From: Nocardioides albus
Lineage (GTDB): Bacteria > Actinomycetota > Actinomycetes > Propionibacteriales > Nocardioidaceae
Reading direction: 5' to 3'
DNA length: 64,000 nt
Assembly (NCBI RefSeq): GCF_014648255.1
Contig: NZ_BMQT01000002.1
Coordinates: 124,001 to 188,000 of the forward strand
The position numbers were made by a program, and so were the translations under genes. How positions within the stretch are numbered: position 1 is the first letter of the stretch; every line of letters begins with the position of its first letter. Below, in pieces: positions 42,776 to 51,549 of the stretch. The notes below the pieces were generated by a model. The model was not told the origin of the DNA, searched no databases, and worked only from the letters and a program-made list of their open reading frames with translations.

Positions 42776-42809
42776 GCCGAGTCGGCTCGTCATGACGAGC
42801 CGACTCGGC
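42776..42809. terminator. Perfect 34-nt palindrome, bidirectional terminator
   Basis: GCCGAGTCGGCTCGTCA is followed directly by its exact complement TGACGAGCCGACTCGGC, giving a 17-bp stem. GGGTTTTGG follows on the plus strand. It separates the convergent DUF3352 and ybaK genes. The first half matches the hairpin after ftsI (17540) over 15 bases. Confidence 0.88.
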
Positions 42810-42843
42810 GTGGGTTTTGGTCAGTTCGCGCCGACTCGACGGG

Positions 42844-43368
42844 TCATCTGGCGATGGGGGCTGTGGTGGCGTACGTGATCTTGATCAGGTCGGCAGGGGA
42901 GAGCTCGATGTCCAGGCCGCGTCGGCCACCGGAGACGTAGATGGAGTCGTACGTGGTCGCGGACTCGTCCAGGACGGTCGGGTGGGGACGCTTCTGGCCG
43001 ACGGGTGAGATGCCGCCGGCGACGTAGCCGGTCGCGCGCTCGGCGGCGGTGACCTCGGCCATCTGCGCCTTCGAGCCGCCGAGGGCACGAGCGAGCGCCT
43101 TGAGGTCGAGCTGGCCGGTGACCGGGACGATGCCGACGACGAGCTTCCCGTCCAGGGACGCCATCAGCGTCTTGAAGACCCGCTTCGGCTCGACGCCGAG
43201 GGCCTCGGCGGCCTCCAGGCCGTAGGACTCGGCGCGCGGATCGTGCTCGTAGGGGTGGAGCGTGTAGTCGATCCCGGCTCGGGTGAGTGCGACGGCCGCC
43301 GGAGTTCCTCCGCCGGCCTGTTTCCCGGTCTGTTTCCCGGTCTGTTTCCCGGTCTGTTTCTTGGGCAT
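42844..43368 (-). CDS. ybaK: YbaK-type Cys-tRNA(Pro) deacylase
   Basis: YbaK hydrolyses Cys-tRNA(Pro) made in error by ProRS. The 174-residue protein has the family core 'DYTLHPYEHDP', 'RVFKTLMASLDG' with the conserved Lys, 'GYVAGGISPVGQKRP' with the GGxSPxG motif, and 'VSGGRRGLDIELSP'. The start ATG at 43368 overlaps the LON-domain gene stop in TGATG. Its first 20 residues are unusual: MPKKQTGKQTGKQTGKQ, coded by 12-nt tandem repeats, which homologues lack and which is probably a disordered basic tail. Minor variation of copy number would keep the frame. Confidence 0.92.
   Translation of the reverse strand: MPKKQTGKQTGKQTGKQAGGGTPAAVALTRAGIDYTLHPYEHDPRAESYGLEAAEALGVEPKRVFKTLMASLDGKLVVGIVPVTGQLDLKALARALGGSKAQMAEVTAAERATGYVAGGISPVGQKRPHPTVLDESATTYDSIYVSGGRRGLDIELSPADLIKITYATTAPIAR
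43318..43360 (-). repeat. 12-nt tandem repeat in ybaK
   Basis: CTGTTTCCCGGT is repeated exactly three times (43318-43353) and begun a fourth time (to 43360). On the minus strand each unit codes for the tetrapeptide Lys-Gln-Thr-Gly. The unit length is a multiple of three, so slippage would change only the length of the N-terminal tail. Confidence 0.95.
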
Positions 43369-44030
43369 CAGTTGGGTGACCATCTCGTGCGGGCGACCTC
43401 GGTGGCGGGCAGCGAGGGGATGACGTTCATCGCCTTCAGCTCGGCTCGGAGCAGGTCGGTGACCATACCGAGCCGGATGCCGGCGTCGGGTGCCTCCAGA
43501 AGCGCCTGCCGGTCGGGCATCGGCAGGGGAGTGGTGGCCGAGATGGTCCAGGAGAGGAACTCCGGATCCTTGGGGAGCGAGCCGGTGAACGGGTCCTCAC
43601 GGAACTCCAGCAGTGCGGCGCGGTAGGCGGTGAAGGTCGCCCGCGCGGTGTCGACGATGGCGCCCGGGACAGCGACGTGCTCCTCGGGCAGGTCTTCGAC
43701 GTCGGCGACAGGGAAGTCCCCGCTGCTGACCAGGCTGTCCATCCGGATCCTGTCGATCGCGAGCACCTCGAGGTCGAAGGAGCCGTCGTCGTGCTGTTCG
43801 ACCTCGGTGATCAGCAGCTTCACGCCGACCCGGTAGAGCGATTGAGCGCCGGTCTCGCCGACCTCGTAGCCCTCACGGATCGCGACCGAGCCGAGGTGGC
43901 GCTCCTCCTCGTCCTGACGGAGCAGATGGTGCACCATTGCGCGGTAGCGGTCCTCGAAGACCCGCAGCGGCAGCGTCACGCCGGGGAACAGGACAGTGTT
44001 GAGCGGGAACATCGGCAGTCGGTCGCTCAC
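43368..44030 (-). CDS. LON peptidase substrate-binding domain protein
   Basis: The 220-residue protein consists of a LON substrate-binding domain alone: 'LPMFPLNTVLFPGVTLPLRVFEDRYRAMV' (quoted in parts: 'LPMFPLNTVLFPG', 'LPLRVFEDRYRAM') is its hallmark start, followed by beta strands and a helical end. No ATPase or protease domain is present, so it is not a Lon protease; such stand-alone domains are widespread and their role is not settled. GTG at 44030 with GGTGGGAG just before is chosen as the start. The stop overlaps the ybaK start as TGATG, so the two are an operon. Confidence 0.9.
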   Translation of the reverse strand: MSDRLPMFPLNTVLFPGVTLPLRVFEDRYRAMVHHLLRQDEEERHLGSVAIREGYEVGETGAQSLYRVGVKLLITEVEQHDDGSFDLEVLAIDRIRMDSLVSSGDFPVADVEDLPEEHVAVPGAIVDTARATFTAYRAALLEFREDPFTGSLPKDPEFLSWTISATTPLPMPDRQALLEAPDAGIRLGMVTDLLRAELKAMNVIPSLPATEVARTRWSPN

Positions 44031-44174
44031 GCTCCCACCGCCGTGGCGCGAAGGTACGGAGCGCGATGGCACGGAGGTGGCGGCGCGAGGTCTGCGTTCA
44101 CGGGCACCAACCTATGGGGGCCGCGGGCATGTGCGCCCGCGAACCCCCGTGTCTGCCCCAGGTCGGTCGGATCG

Positions 44175-44954
44175 TCAGGCGTCGTAGGTCGCCCGGTCGA
44201 TCTTGGTGTGGTAGCGCTGGCCCGTGGCCGAGCCCAGGAGCGCCCCGACGAGCATCACGGCCAGGAGTGCGAGGCCGGCGATCGCCGCGCCCCAGCCGAG
44301 CTGATCGGCGTTCAGCCCGACGTTCGGCAGGTCGACCTGCTGCATGATGTCGTAGCTCGAGCCGAACAGTGCGCCGGCAATGGCAGCGATGATCATCACC
44401 ACGATGGCAACGATCCACACGCCCAGGCCCTGTCGGCGGGCATCGAAGCGGGACATCCGTGCCGCGACGTACCCTCCGGCGTAATAGCCGATGAACAGGA
44501 TCACGGCGAACGTGATCGCGGCCGCGATACCGGCCGAGTCCGCCATCGACTCGAGATCGGCTCGGGTCCAGTTCTGCTCGGTGCCGACCGCGGAGGCGAT
44601 CGCGGAGATGATCCCTCCGAGCAGGACGGTGAGGCCGACGGCGACGAGCCAGCCGAAGAAGCAGGCGCCCCAGTTGATGCCGCCGTAGGTGTCGTGGAGA
44701 GCGGCGCGTCGGCCCTCCTGTGAGTGGCGGTGGTGCTCGACCGCGTCTCCCTCGTGGGGGTGGCCGACCGGCGCGACCGGCGCGACTGGTCCGACCGCGC
44801 CTGCGGTGCTGTGTCGGCGTTCGACGCTGTCGTCGTGGCCGACGACCGCGGGGCCGTCCGGGTGCTCCCGGGTCTCTGCGTAGTTCTCGTGAGTCCCCGG
44901 GTGGCTCTCGTCGGCATGTTTGTGATCTCTGTGGAAAAGTCCGCTCAGTGCCAT
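44175..44954 (-). CDS. Hypothetical membrane protein with His-rich N-terminus
   Basis: This 259-residue protein has an N-terminal cytoplasmic region of about 100 residues, rich in His, Glu and Asp ('FHRDHKHADESHPGTHENY'), and four membrane helices at about 108-130, 147-168, 177-200 and 221-245, with a short tail. The 'YGGINWGACFFGWLVAVG' start of the membrane domain is like that of several actinobacterial proteins of unknown function. The His-rich tail might bind metal; this is inference only. ATG at 44954 has GGAGGG six bases upstream. It is divergent from hisD, sharing 44955-45101 as promoter region. Confidence 0.75.
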   Translation of the reverse strand: MALSGLFHRDHKHADESHPGTHENYAETREHPDGPAVVGHDDSVERRHSTAGAVGPVAPVAPVGHPHEGDAVEHHRHSQEGRRAALHDTYGGINWGACFFGWLVAVGLTVLLGGIISAIASAVGTEQNWTRADLESMADSAGIAAAITFAVILFIGYYAGGYVAARMSRFDARRQGLGVWIVAIVVMIIAAIAGALFGSSYDIMQQVDLPNVGLNADQLGWGAAIAGLALLAVMLVGALLGSATGQRYHTKIDRATYDA

Positions 44955-45101
44955 GACGATCCCTCCTAGATGGGTCGACCCTCCGGGTACCCGGATCGGT
45001 GTGCTGTATGCGTCGTGCTCGCCGCGGCGAAAGGCGCCCGCCGACGTCCACGTGGCGTCGGCAGATCGGCTCCCCGGGTGGCTCACTCGTAGACTTGAGG
45101 C

Positions 45102-46409
45102 ATGATCCGCCGCATCGACCTGAGGGGTGCCGACAGAGGCTCCGCTTCGACCATCGACTACCGCGCCGCCGTTCCGCGCGCCGAGTTCGACATCGAGGCG
45201 GCCACTCATGCGGTGCAGCCGATCATCGACGCCGTCCGCGAGCGCGGTGCCGAGGCGATCGCCGAGTTCTCCGAGAAGTTCGACGGCGTACGCGTCGACG
45301 ACATCCGGGTTCCGGCCGCTGCCCTGACCAAGGCCCTCGACGAGCTCGACCCGGCGATCCGGGCCGGGCTCGAGGAGTCGATCGCGCGGCTGCGTACGAC
45401 CTGTGCGGCCGAGCTCGAGCAGGACGCGGTCACCGACCTGGCGCCCGGCGCCCGGGTGACGCACCGCAAGGTGCCGGTGGGGCGCGTGGGGCTCTATGTG
45501 CCTGGTGGTCTGGCTCCGCTGGTCTCCTCGGTACTGATGAACGTCGTCCCGGCGCAGGTCGCCGGGGTTCCTTCGATCGCGCTGGCCTCGCCGCCGCAGA
45601 AAGAGTTCGGCGGCCTGCCGCAGCCGACCATCCTGGCCGCGTGCGCGCTGCTGGGTGTCGATGAGGTCTACGCCGTCGGTGGCGCCCAGGCGATCGCGAT
45701 GTTCGCCTACGGGATCGAGCCGTGCGAGCGCGTCGACATGGTCACCGGTCCCGGCAACATCTACGTGGTCACCGCAAAACGCCTGCTCAAGGGGCAGGTC
45801 GGGATCGACTCCGAGGCGGGTCCGACCGAGATCGCGATCCTCGCCGACGAGACCGCCGAGGCCGCCTACGTCGCCGCCGACCTGATCTCCCAGGCCGAGC
45901 ACGACCCGCTGGCCGCCTCGGTGCTGGTCACCGACTCCGAGACGCTTGCCGCAGACGTGGAGGCCGAGCTCGACAAGCAGGTCGCCGCGACCAAGCACGT
46001 CGAGCGGATCCGTACGTCGCTGACCGGCGCCCAGTCGGGCATCGTGCTGGTCGACGACGTCGACCAGGGCGTCGACGTCGTGAACGCGTACGCCGCCGAG
46101 CACCTCGAGATCCACACCGCCGACGCCGCACAGGTCGCCGGCCGGATCCGCAACGCCGGCGCGATCTTCGTCGGTTCCTACGCTCCGGTGTCACTGGGTG
46201 ACTACTGCGCCGGGTCCAACCACGTGCTGCCCACCGGCGGCTGCGCCTGCCACTCATCAGGGCTCTCGGTGCGGGCCTTCACCAAGTCGATCCACGTCGT
46301 CGACTACTCCCGTGAGGGCCTCGCGGCGGTCAAGGACCACGTGGTCACGCTCGCCGAGGCCGAGGACCTGCCGGGTCACGGCGCGGCGGTGTCGGTGAGG
46401 TTCTCGTGA
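45102..46409 (+). CDS. hisD: Histidinol dehydrogenase
   Basis: HisD oxidises L-histidinol to histidine with two NAD+. The 435-residue protein has the family elements '[16 protein letters not shown]', '[19 protein letters not shown]', '[14 protein letters not shown]', 'DSEAGPTEI', 'SQAEHDP' with zinc ligands, and '[10 protein letters not shown]' near the end. The start ATG has GAGG close by, and a -10-like TAGACT lies at about 45092, so the message may have a very short leader. It is the first gene of hisD-hisC-hisB-hisH, with four-base overlaps between the genes. Confidence 0.96.
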   Translation: MIRRIDLRGADRGSASTIDYRAAVPRAEFDIEAATHAVQPIIDAVRERGAEAIAEFSEKFDGVRVDDIRVPAAALTKALDELDPAIRAGLEESIARLRTTCAAELEQDAVTDLAPGARVTHRKVPVGRVGLYVPGGLAPLVSSVLMNVVPAQVAGVPSIALASPPQKEFGGLPQPTILAACALLGVDEVYAVGGAQAIAMFAYGIEPCERVDMVTGPGNIYVVTAKRLLKGQVGIDSEAGPTEIAILADETAEAAYVAADLISQAEHDPLAASVLVTDSETLAADVEAELDKQVAATKHVERIRTSLTGAQSGIVLVDDVDQGVDVVNAYAAEHLEIHTADAAQVAGRIRNAGAIFVGSYAPVSLGDYCAGSNHVLPTGGCACHSSGLSVRAFTKSIHVVDYSREGLAAVKDHVVTLAEAEDLPGHGAAVSVRFS

Positions 46410-47503
46410 CCAGCTGGCCGCCGATCCGTGCCGAGCTCGCCGGGATCGAGCCCTACGGAGCTCCGCAGCTGGACGTCCCGGTCCAGCTCAACGTCAACGA
46501 GAACCCCTACCAGCCCTCCGCCGAGACGGTCGCCGACATCGCGGCCAGCGTCGGAGAGGCGGCGCGCACGCTCAACCGCTACCCGGACCGTGAGTTCGTC
46601 GCGCTCCGGGAGGGGCTGGCTGCGTACCTCTCCTCGGATGTGGAGGCGCAGATCGCACCGGAGCAGGTGTGGGCGGCCAACGGGTCCAACGAGGTGATGC
46701 TGCAGCTGCTGCAGGCCTTCGGCGGTCCCGGGCGCACCGCGATCAGCTTCGCGCCGACCTACTCGATGTATCCGGAGTACGCCCGCGACACCAACACCGA
46801 GTGGGTCGTCGGACACCGCGAGAGCGACTTCGCGATCGATCTGGAGAAGGCGCGCGCGCTGGTCGAGGAGACCCGGCCCCACGTCGTGCTCCTCCCGAGC
46901 CCCAACAACCCCACCGGCACCGCGCTTCCGCCGGAGGCCGTCACGGTGCTGTGCGAGGCCGTTGGGGACGGCGGGATCGTCGTGGTCGACGAGGCCTACG
47001 GCGAGTTCCGGCGGACCGGGGTGCCCTCGGCGCTGGAGCTCCTCTCCGAGCACCGCAACCTGGTGGTCACCCGCACCATGTCGAAGGCGTTCGCCGGGGC
47101 CGGTCTGCGGCTCGGCTACCTGGCGGCCGACCCGGCGATCTGTGACGCGATCCGGGTCGTACGCTTGCCCTACCACCTCTCGGCGGTCACCCAGGCGGCG
47201 GCGAGCGCGGCTCTGCGGCACGCGCCGGAGCTGCTCGGCTACGTGGCCAATCTTCGCGAGGAGCGGGACACACTGGTCGAGTGGCTGCGTGAGCAGGGGC
47301 TCGAGGTCGCCGACTCGGACGCCAACTTCGTCCTCTTCGGGCGCTACGCCGACCGGCACGCGGTCTGGCAGGGGCTGCTCGACCGCGGCGTGCTGATCCG
47401 CGAGACCGGCCCCGACGGATGGCTGCGGGTCTCGGTCGGGACGCCCGACGAGATGGACGCTTTCAGACAAGCTTTGACCGATGTGAACGGAGCACGCGCA
47501 TGA
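46406..47503 (+). CDS. hisC: Histidinol-phosphate aminotransferase
   Basis: HisC converts imidazole acetol phosphate to histidinol phosphate with glutamate as donor and PLP as cofactor. The 365-residue class I/II aminotransferase has '[12 protein letters not shown]', '[17 protein letters not shown]', '[13 protein letters not shown]', '[10 protein letters not shown]', and the PLP-binding Lys in '[15 protein letters not shown]'. GTG at 46406 overlaps the hisD stop (GTGA) and the stop overlaps hisB (ATGA), so translation is coupled throughout. Confidence 0.96.
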   Translation: MTSWPPIRAELAGIEPYGAPQLDVPVQLNVNENPYQPSAETVADIAASVGEAARTLNRYPDREFVALREGLAAYLSSDVEAQIAPEQVWAANGSNEVMLQLLQAFGGPGRTAISFAPTYSMYPEYARDTNTEWVVGHRESDFAIDLEKARALVEETRPHVVLLPSPNNPTGTALPPEAVTVLCEAVGDGGIVVVDEAYGEFRRTGVPSALELLSEHRNLVVTRTMSKAFAGAGLRLGYLAADPAICDAIRVVRLPYHLSAVTQAAASAALRHAPELLGYVANLREERDTLVEWLREQGLEVADSDANFVLFGRYADRHAVWQGLLDRGVLIRETGPDGWLRVSVGTPDEMDAFRQALTDVNGARA

Positions 47504-48114
47504 GTTCGGCAAGGACTGCCCGCATCGAGCGGGAGACCTCGGAGTCGAAGGTCGTCGTCGAGGTGAACCTCGACGGCACCGGACGGGTCGACGTCTCGAC
47601 CGGCGTCGGGTTCTACGACCACATGCTGACCGCCTTCGGGCGGCACTCGCTGGTCGACCTCACCGTGCACTCCGAGGGCGACGTGCACATCGACGCCCAC
47701 CACACCGTCGAGGACACCGCGATCGTGCTCGGTCAGTGTCTTCGCGAGGCACTGGGGGACAAGAAGGGCATCCGCCGCTACGGCGACGCGACCCTGCCGC
47801 TCGACGAGGCGCTCGTACGCTGCGTCGTCGACGTCTCCGGGCGGCCCTACTCGGTCCACACCGGTGAGCCGGAGGGCCAGCAGTACGTGCTGCTCGGCGG
47901 CTCCGGGGTGCCCTACCTCGGCTCCCTGACCCAGCACGTCTTCGACTCCATCGCCCACCACGCCCACCTGACGCTGCACGTCAACGTGCTCGCCGGGCGC
48001 GAGCCGCACCACATCGTGGAGACGCAGTTCAAGGCGTTCGCGCGGGCGTTCCGCGACGCGATCGCCTACGACCCGCGCGAGACCGGGGTCCCGTCGACGA
48101 AGGGTGCCCTATGA
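47500..48114 (+). CDS. hisB: Imidazoleglycerol-phosphate dehydratase
   Basis: HisB dehydrates imidazole glycerol phosphate. The 204-residue protein is the monofunctional type, without the phosphatase domain of the E. coli enzyme, as usual in actinobacteria. Metal-binding histidines are in '[14 protein letters not shown]', '[14 protein letters not shown]' and '[12 protein letters not shown]', with '[15 protein letters not shown]' at the end. The ATG at 47500 overlaps the hisC stop, and the stop overlaps hisH. A separate histidinol phosphatase must be encoded elsewhere. Confidence 0.96.
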   Translation: MSSARTARIERETSESKVVVEVNLDGTGRVDVSTGVGFYDHMLTAFGRHSLVDLTVHSEGDVHIDAHHTVEDTAIVLGQCLREALGDKKGIRRYGDATLPLDEALVRCVVDVSGRPYSVHTGEPEGQQYVLLGGSGVPYLGSLTQHVFDSIAHHAHLTLHVNVLAGREPHHIVETQFKAFARAFRDAIAYDPRETGVPSTKGAL

Positions 48115-48755
48115 GTGCGCCGTCGGTGGTCGTGCTCGACTATGGCTCCGGGAACGTACGCTCCGCCGTCCGCGCCGTCGAGCGCGCCGGTGCCTCGGTC
48201 GAGCTGACCGGTGACCTCGACGCCGCGATGGCGGCCGATGGGCTGCTGGTGCCCGGCGTGGGCGCGTTCGAGGCCTGCATGAAGGGCCTGCGCGCGATCC
48301 GCGGCGAGCGGATCATCGCCCGGCGGCTGGCCGGCGGACGTCCCGTGATGGGGATCTGCGTAGGGATGCAGATCCTCTTCGAGACCGGGATCGAGCACGG
48401 TGTCGAGACCGAGGGATGCGGCGAGTGGCCGGGCGTCGTCGAACGCCTGCAAGCGCCGATCGTGCCGCACATGGGCTGGAACACGCTCGACGTACCGTCC
48501 GGAACCTCGCTGTTCGCGGGGGTCGAGAAGGAGCGGTTCTACTTCGTGCACTCCTACGGCGTGCGCGACTGGACCCTGGTCACCAACGACCGCACCGTCG
48601 CACCGCTGGTCACCTGGGCCGAGCACGGTGGCGACCGATTCGTCGCGGCCGTGGAGAACGGTCCGCTGACCGCTACCCAGTTCCACCCGGAGAAGTCCGG
48701 GGACGCCGGCGCCGCGGTCCTACGCAACTGGGTGCTCTCCCTGAAGGCGGCCTAG
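48111..48755 (+). CDS. hisH: Imidazole glycerol phosphate synthase, glutamine amidotransferase subunit
   Basis: HisH releases ammonia from glutamine and channels it to HisF. The 214-residue class I amidotransferase has the nucleophile Cys in '[11 protein letters not shown]', the oxyanion region '[14 protein letters not shown]', 'PHMGWNTL', 'FYFVHSYGV', and the His-Glu pair in '[10 protein letters not shown]'. The start overlaps hisB (ATGA). In most actinobacteria priA and hisF follow at once; here five other genes intervene and the next gene starts right after the stop. Confidence 0.96.
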   Translation: MSAPSVVVLDYGSGNVRSAVRAVERAGASVELTGDLDAAMAADGLLVPGVGAFEACMKGLRAIRGERIIARRLAGGRPVMGICVGMQILFETGIEHGVETEGCGEWPGVVERLQAPIVPHMGWNTLDVPSGTSLFAGVEKERFYFVHSYGVRDWTLVTNDRTVAPLVTWAEHGGDRFVAAVENGPLTATQFHPEKSGDAGAAVLRNWVLSLKAA

Positions 48756-49088
48756 GTGGCCCAGACCGGAGCCCGGGCGAAGGCCCGCGCCGAACGGGAG
48801 CGGCTGGCCGCGGCCGCCGCTGAGGAGAGGGCCGCTCGCCAGGCCAAGGAGGCCGCTCGTCGGGCTCGGAAGGCGCGGTTGGCCGAGTGGATCCCGGCTC
48901 GCCGGTCCCGTCCCGCGAGCCCGCTCGCGGAGCGCCGGCGGCGCAACGTACGGATCCTGATCGTCGTCCTGCTCCTCCTCAACGCGCTCGTCTACCTCGT
49001 CACCGAGGACGTCGGCACGGTGGTCTTCTCAGCCATCGCGTCGGTGCTGGTCGCGCCTGTGGTCTACACGATGCTTTTCCGCCGTTAA
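48756..49088 (+). CDS. Small membrane protein after hisH
   Basis: This 110-residue protein has a strongly charged N-terminal half (about 1-65) that is Arg/Ala/Glu-rich and likely to form a helix or coiled coil ('RAERERLAAAAAEERAARQAK'), followed by two membrane helices at about 66-82 and 88-106. It begins with GTG directly after the hisH stop and is probably co-transcribed. I know of small proteins with this plan between hisH and priA in related actinobacteria, but no function is established. Confidence 0.75.
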   Translation: MAQTGARAKARAERERLAAAAAEERAARQAKEAARRARKARLAEWIPARRSRPASPLAERRRRNVRILIVVLLLLNALVYLVTEDVGTVVFSAIASVLVAPVVYTMLFRR

Positions 49089-49097
49089 GGTGGACCG

Positions 49098-49550
49098 ATG
49101 GCGAAGACGACCTGGACCGACGCCGACCCGGTGAGTTTCGTCGAGGCCGTCTCGCCGGAAAAGCGGCGCACGGACGCGAAGACGCTGCTTGACCTGCTGC
49201 GGCGCGCGACCGGGGTAGAACCGAGGATGTTCGGCACCGCGATCGTGGGCTTCGGTGAGTACCACTACAAGTACGCCAGCGGCACCGAGGGCGATGCTCC
49301 GGCCGCGAGCTTCTCGCCGCGCAAGGCCGCCTCGGTCGTCTACCTCAACGACGGCATCTCCACCCACGAGGAGCTCCTCGCCCGCCTCGGCCCGCATACC
49401 ACCGGCGTCGGCTGCCTTTACCTCAAGGACATGGCCGCCGTCGATCTGAATGTTCTCGAGGAGATCGTCAGCCGCTCGTACGCCACGCTGACCAGCGGCA
49501 CCTACGGCAGTCGCGCCGCTCGCGCTGTTGGCGACCACTTCGAGTCTTGA
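49098..49550 (+). CDS. DUF1801 domain protein
   Basis: The 150-residue protein matches the DUF1801 (YdhG-like) fold: 'DPVSFVEAVSPEKRRTDAKTLLDLLRRATG' style helical start, followed by 'FGTAIVGFGEYHYKYASG' and 'LYLKDMAAVDLNVLEEIV', as in many actinobacterial members. Members are small soluble proteins related to the frataxin-like iron chaperone Fra of Bacillus, but the function here is unknown. ATG at 49098 is 9 nt after the previous gene. Its stop lies in the left arm of a 19-bp hairpin that should end the hisDCBH transcript. Confidence 0.82.
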   Translation: MAKTTWTDADPVSFVEAVSPEKRRTDAKTLLDLLRRATGVEPRMFGTAIVGFGEYHYKYASGTEGDAPAASFSPRKAASVVYLNDGISTHEELLARLGPHTTGVGCLYLKDMAAVDLNVLEEIVSRSYATLTSGTYGSRAARAVGDHFES

Positions 49551-49594
49551 TCTGGCTGCGACACGCCGGGGCGTCGGCGTGTCGCCGCCAGATC
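49549..49594 (+). terminator. Hairpin at the end of the hisDCBH run
   Basis: Arms 49549-49567 and 49576-49594 pair over 19 positions with one mismatch around an 8-nt loop. The left arm includes the last two bases of the DUF1801 stop codon. No T-run follows. Confidence 0.8.
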
Positions 49595-49662
49595 GCGCCT
49601 CTTCGTGGTCGGTGGTCGGGTAACCAAGCCCCCACTCGTACGATCGGGTACGGTCGCGAATC

Positions 49663-50112
49663 GTGGGCCCGCACATCGAAGCGCTGGGGACCGACGACAT
49701 CGGATGGGTCTGGGATCTCTATCGGGTGACGCTCCACGCAGACCATGCGGCGGCCACCGGCCGGACCGACGATGAGCTGTATGCCGCGCAGTTGTCTGCG
49801 CTCGCGTCTGGCTCGGTCTCTGCTCTTCTCGATGGTGGCGGAGCGCGTGTCGGGTACATCCGGGTCACCGACGACGGAACCGACCTCACGATCCGGGACA
49901 TCGCGATCCGGCCTGACCAGCAGGATCATGGCTTCGGCAGCGCTGCCATCGTGCTGGTCGCAGCGCGGGCGGCTACGTCCGGGCAGGATCTGGTTCTCCG
50001 GGTCCTCCACACCAATCCACGTGCTCGTCGCCTCTATGAACGGCTCGGTTTCGAGGTCGATGAGGAGCGCGGCCGATCAACCCAGATGCGGCTCCGCGTG
50101 GCGCGGATCTGA
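49663..50112 (+). CDS. GNAT family N-acetyltransferase
   Basis: The 149-residue protein has the GNAT layout: 'DLTIRDIAIRPDQQDHGFGSAAIVL' holds the acetyl-CoA loop (QDHGFG in place of the usual Q/R-x-x-G-x-G), and 'NPRARRLYERLGFEV' is the typical C-terminal motif. The substrate is not known. GTG at 49663 lacks a strong ribosome binding site. The gene probably begins a new transcript downstream of the hairpin at 49549-49594. It is followed after 26 nt by the SRPBCC gene. Confidence 0.82.
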   Translation: MGPHIEALGTDDIGWVWDLYRVTLHADHAAATGRTDDELYAAQLSALASGSVSALLDGGGARVGYIRVTDDGTDLTIRDIAIRPDQQDHGFGSAAIVLVAARAATSGQDLVLRVLHTNPRARRLYERLGFEVDEERGRSTQMRLRVARI

Positions 50113-50138
50113 TCGCCGCCGGAGGTAGGGTCAGGGAC

Positions 50139-50609
50139 ATGACCGACTACGAGGTCTCCAGGTCCGCCGTGCTGCCGTGTGACATCGGGAGGGTGCACGC
50201 CCTGATCGACGACTTCCGCGAGTGGCCGGCGTGGTCGCCATGGGAGGAGCTCGATCCTGACATGTCACGCACCTACTCGGGTGCGGACGCTGGTCTCGGG
50301 GCGCGTTATGCCTGGTCAGGAAACAAGCGCGCGGGTGCCGGTGCGATGGAGATCATCGAGTCGAGACCGGACCGCATCGAGGTCGCGCTGGAGTTCCTGA
50401 AGCCGTTCAAGAGTCGGAGCACGGTGAGCTTCGACCTGGCCACCGTCGCTGATGGTACGCAGGTGATCTGGACCCACGCGGGGTCGCTGGGTCGCCTGGT
50501 GAGCCTGGTGTCCAAGGTCTACCCGATGGAGAAAGCGATCGCGCCCGACATGGAGAAGGGGCTCGCCAAGCTAGCCGCCGTGGCGGCGAGCTCGGGCGAC
50601 ACGGACTGA
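50139..50609 (+). CDS. SRPBCC family (polyketide cyclase-like) protein
   Basis: The 156-residue protein fits the START/SRPBCC fold, a ligand-binding cavity formed by a curved sheet and a long C-terminal helix. Visible family features are 'PCDIGRVHALIDDFREWPAWSPWEELD' style start, 'YSGADAGLGARYAWSGN', and 'KPFKSRSTVSFDLATVADGTQVIWTH'. It could bind a lipid or small hydrophobic molecule; no activity is assigned. The ATG at 50139 follows GGAGGTAGGG at a somewhat long spacing. It lies between GNAT and VOC genes on the same strand. Confidence 0.82.
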   Translation: MTDYEVSRSAVLPCDIGRVHALIDDFREWPAWSPWEELDPDMSRTYSGADAGLGARYAWSGNKRAGAGAMEIIESRPDRIEVALEFLKPFKSRSTVSFDLATVADGTQVIWTHAGSLGRLVSLVSKVYPMEKAIAPDMEKGLAKLAAVAASSGDTD

Positions 50610-50670
50610 CCCGTCAGCGCGGCTGTGAAACCGGTTGCGTACGAGGCATGTCGTACCTAGGTTGCCCGCC

Positions 50671-51390
50671 ATGACACCTCGCCGGTTCGGAATCTGCATC
50701 GACGCCATCGATCCGGAGCGGGTAGCGGAGTTCTGGGCCGCGGCGCTCGGCCGAGAGGCTGAGGTCGGAGGCGAGGAGATCAGGCTGCTGCCGCGGACGG
50801 AGGACGACCTCCTGATCCGGTTCCTGCCGACACAGGAGCCGAAGACGCTGGCGAACCCGCATCATCTCCATCTGACCAGCAGGTTGCCGGGCGACCAGCA
50901 GCGGACCGTCGATCGACTGATCGGACTCGGCGCGACCCATCTCGACGTGGGCCAGCGGCCGGAGGAAGACCACATCGTGCTCGGCGACCCTGAGGGCAAC
51001 GAGCTGTGCGTGATCCCGGCGGGCAACAAGTGGCTGGCCGGGACGGGTTTCCTGGGAGAGGTCGCCGCCGACGGGTCGCGGGAGAACGGGACTTTCTGGA
51101 GCGCGGCGCTCGGCTGGCCGCTGGTCTGGGACCAGCACGGCGAGACCGCGGTCGCGGCCCCGTCGGGCAGCGCCAAGGTCGCGTGGGGCGGACCGCCGCC
51201 GGTGCCGCGCGGGCCGCGGGACCGGTTCCGCTTCGACCTGATCGCGCCCGAGGACACCGGTCCTGCCGGTGAGATCCGTCGCCTCGTCGGGCTCGGCGCC
51301 ACGCTGGTCGCAGAGACCTATGGGGACGGGCGGTGGGCCAAGATGACGGACCCCGATGCGTACGAGGTCGAGGTGCTGGCGCCTCGCTGA
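50671..51390 (+). CDS. VOC family (glyoxalase-like) protein
   Basis: The 239-residue protein has two glyoxalase-like modules, the first at about 1-118 ('FGICIDAIDPERVAEFWAAAL', 'HHLHLTSRL', 'DPEGNELCVIP') and the second at about 130-235 ('FWSAALGWPLVWD', 'DPDAYEVEVLAPR'). The pattern fits the Glyoxalase_6-type proteins common in actinobacteria. Metal ligands are not all obvious, so an enzymatic or resistance role is undecided. ATG at 50671 is the probable start. A nested hairpin (51427-51456) follows. Confidence 0.82.
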   Translation: MTPRRFGICIDAIDPERVAEFWAAALGREAEVGGEEIRLLPRTEDDLLIRFLPTQEPKTLANPHHLHLTSRLPGDQQRTVDRLIGLGATHLDVGQRPEEDHIVLGDPEGNELCVIPAGNKWLAGTGFLGEVAADGSRENGTFWSAALGWPLVWDQHGETAVAAPSGSAKVAWGGPPPVPRGPRDRFRFDLIAPEDTGPAGEIRRLVGLGATLVAETYGDGRWAKMTDPDAYEVEVLAPR

Positions 51391-51426
51391 GGCGGCTGGT
51401 TCGTCTAGGTGTGCAGCCGAAGCGAC

Positions 51427-51456
51427 GCTTCCCGTGCGGAACTCCGCGAGGGAAGC
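51427..51456 (+). terminator. Nested hairpin between VOC gene and priA
   Basis: GCTTCCC (51427-51433) pairs with GGGAAGC (51450-51456); inside, GCGGA pairs with TCCGC. It lies 36 nt after the VOC gene stop and before a possible priA promoter (TTGACG at 51476). Confidence 0.7.
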
Positions 51457-51549
51457 AACGGTTGGCCTGCATACCTTGACGAACAGACACCGTCTCGCAG
51501 CCCGACGGCGGGGCGGGGGTGGCGGCGTACAGAACATAGGATCGTCCCC

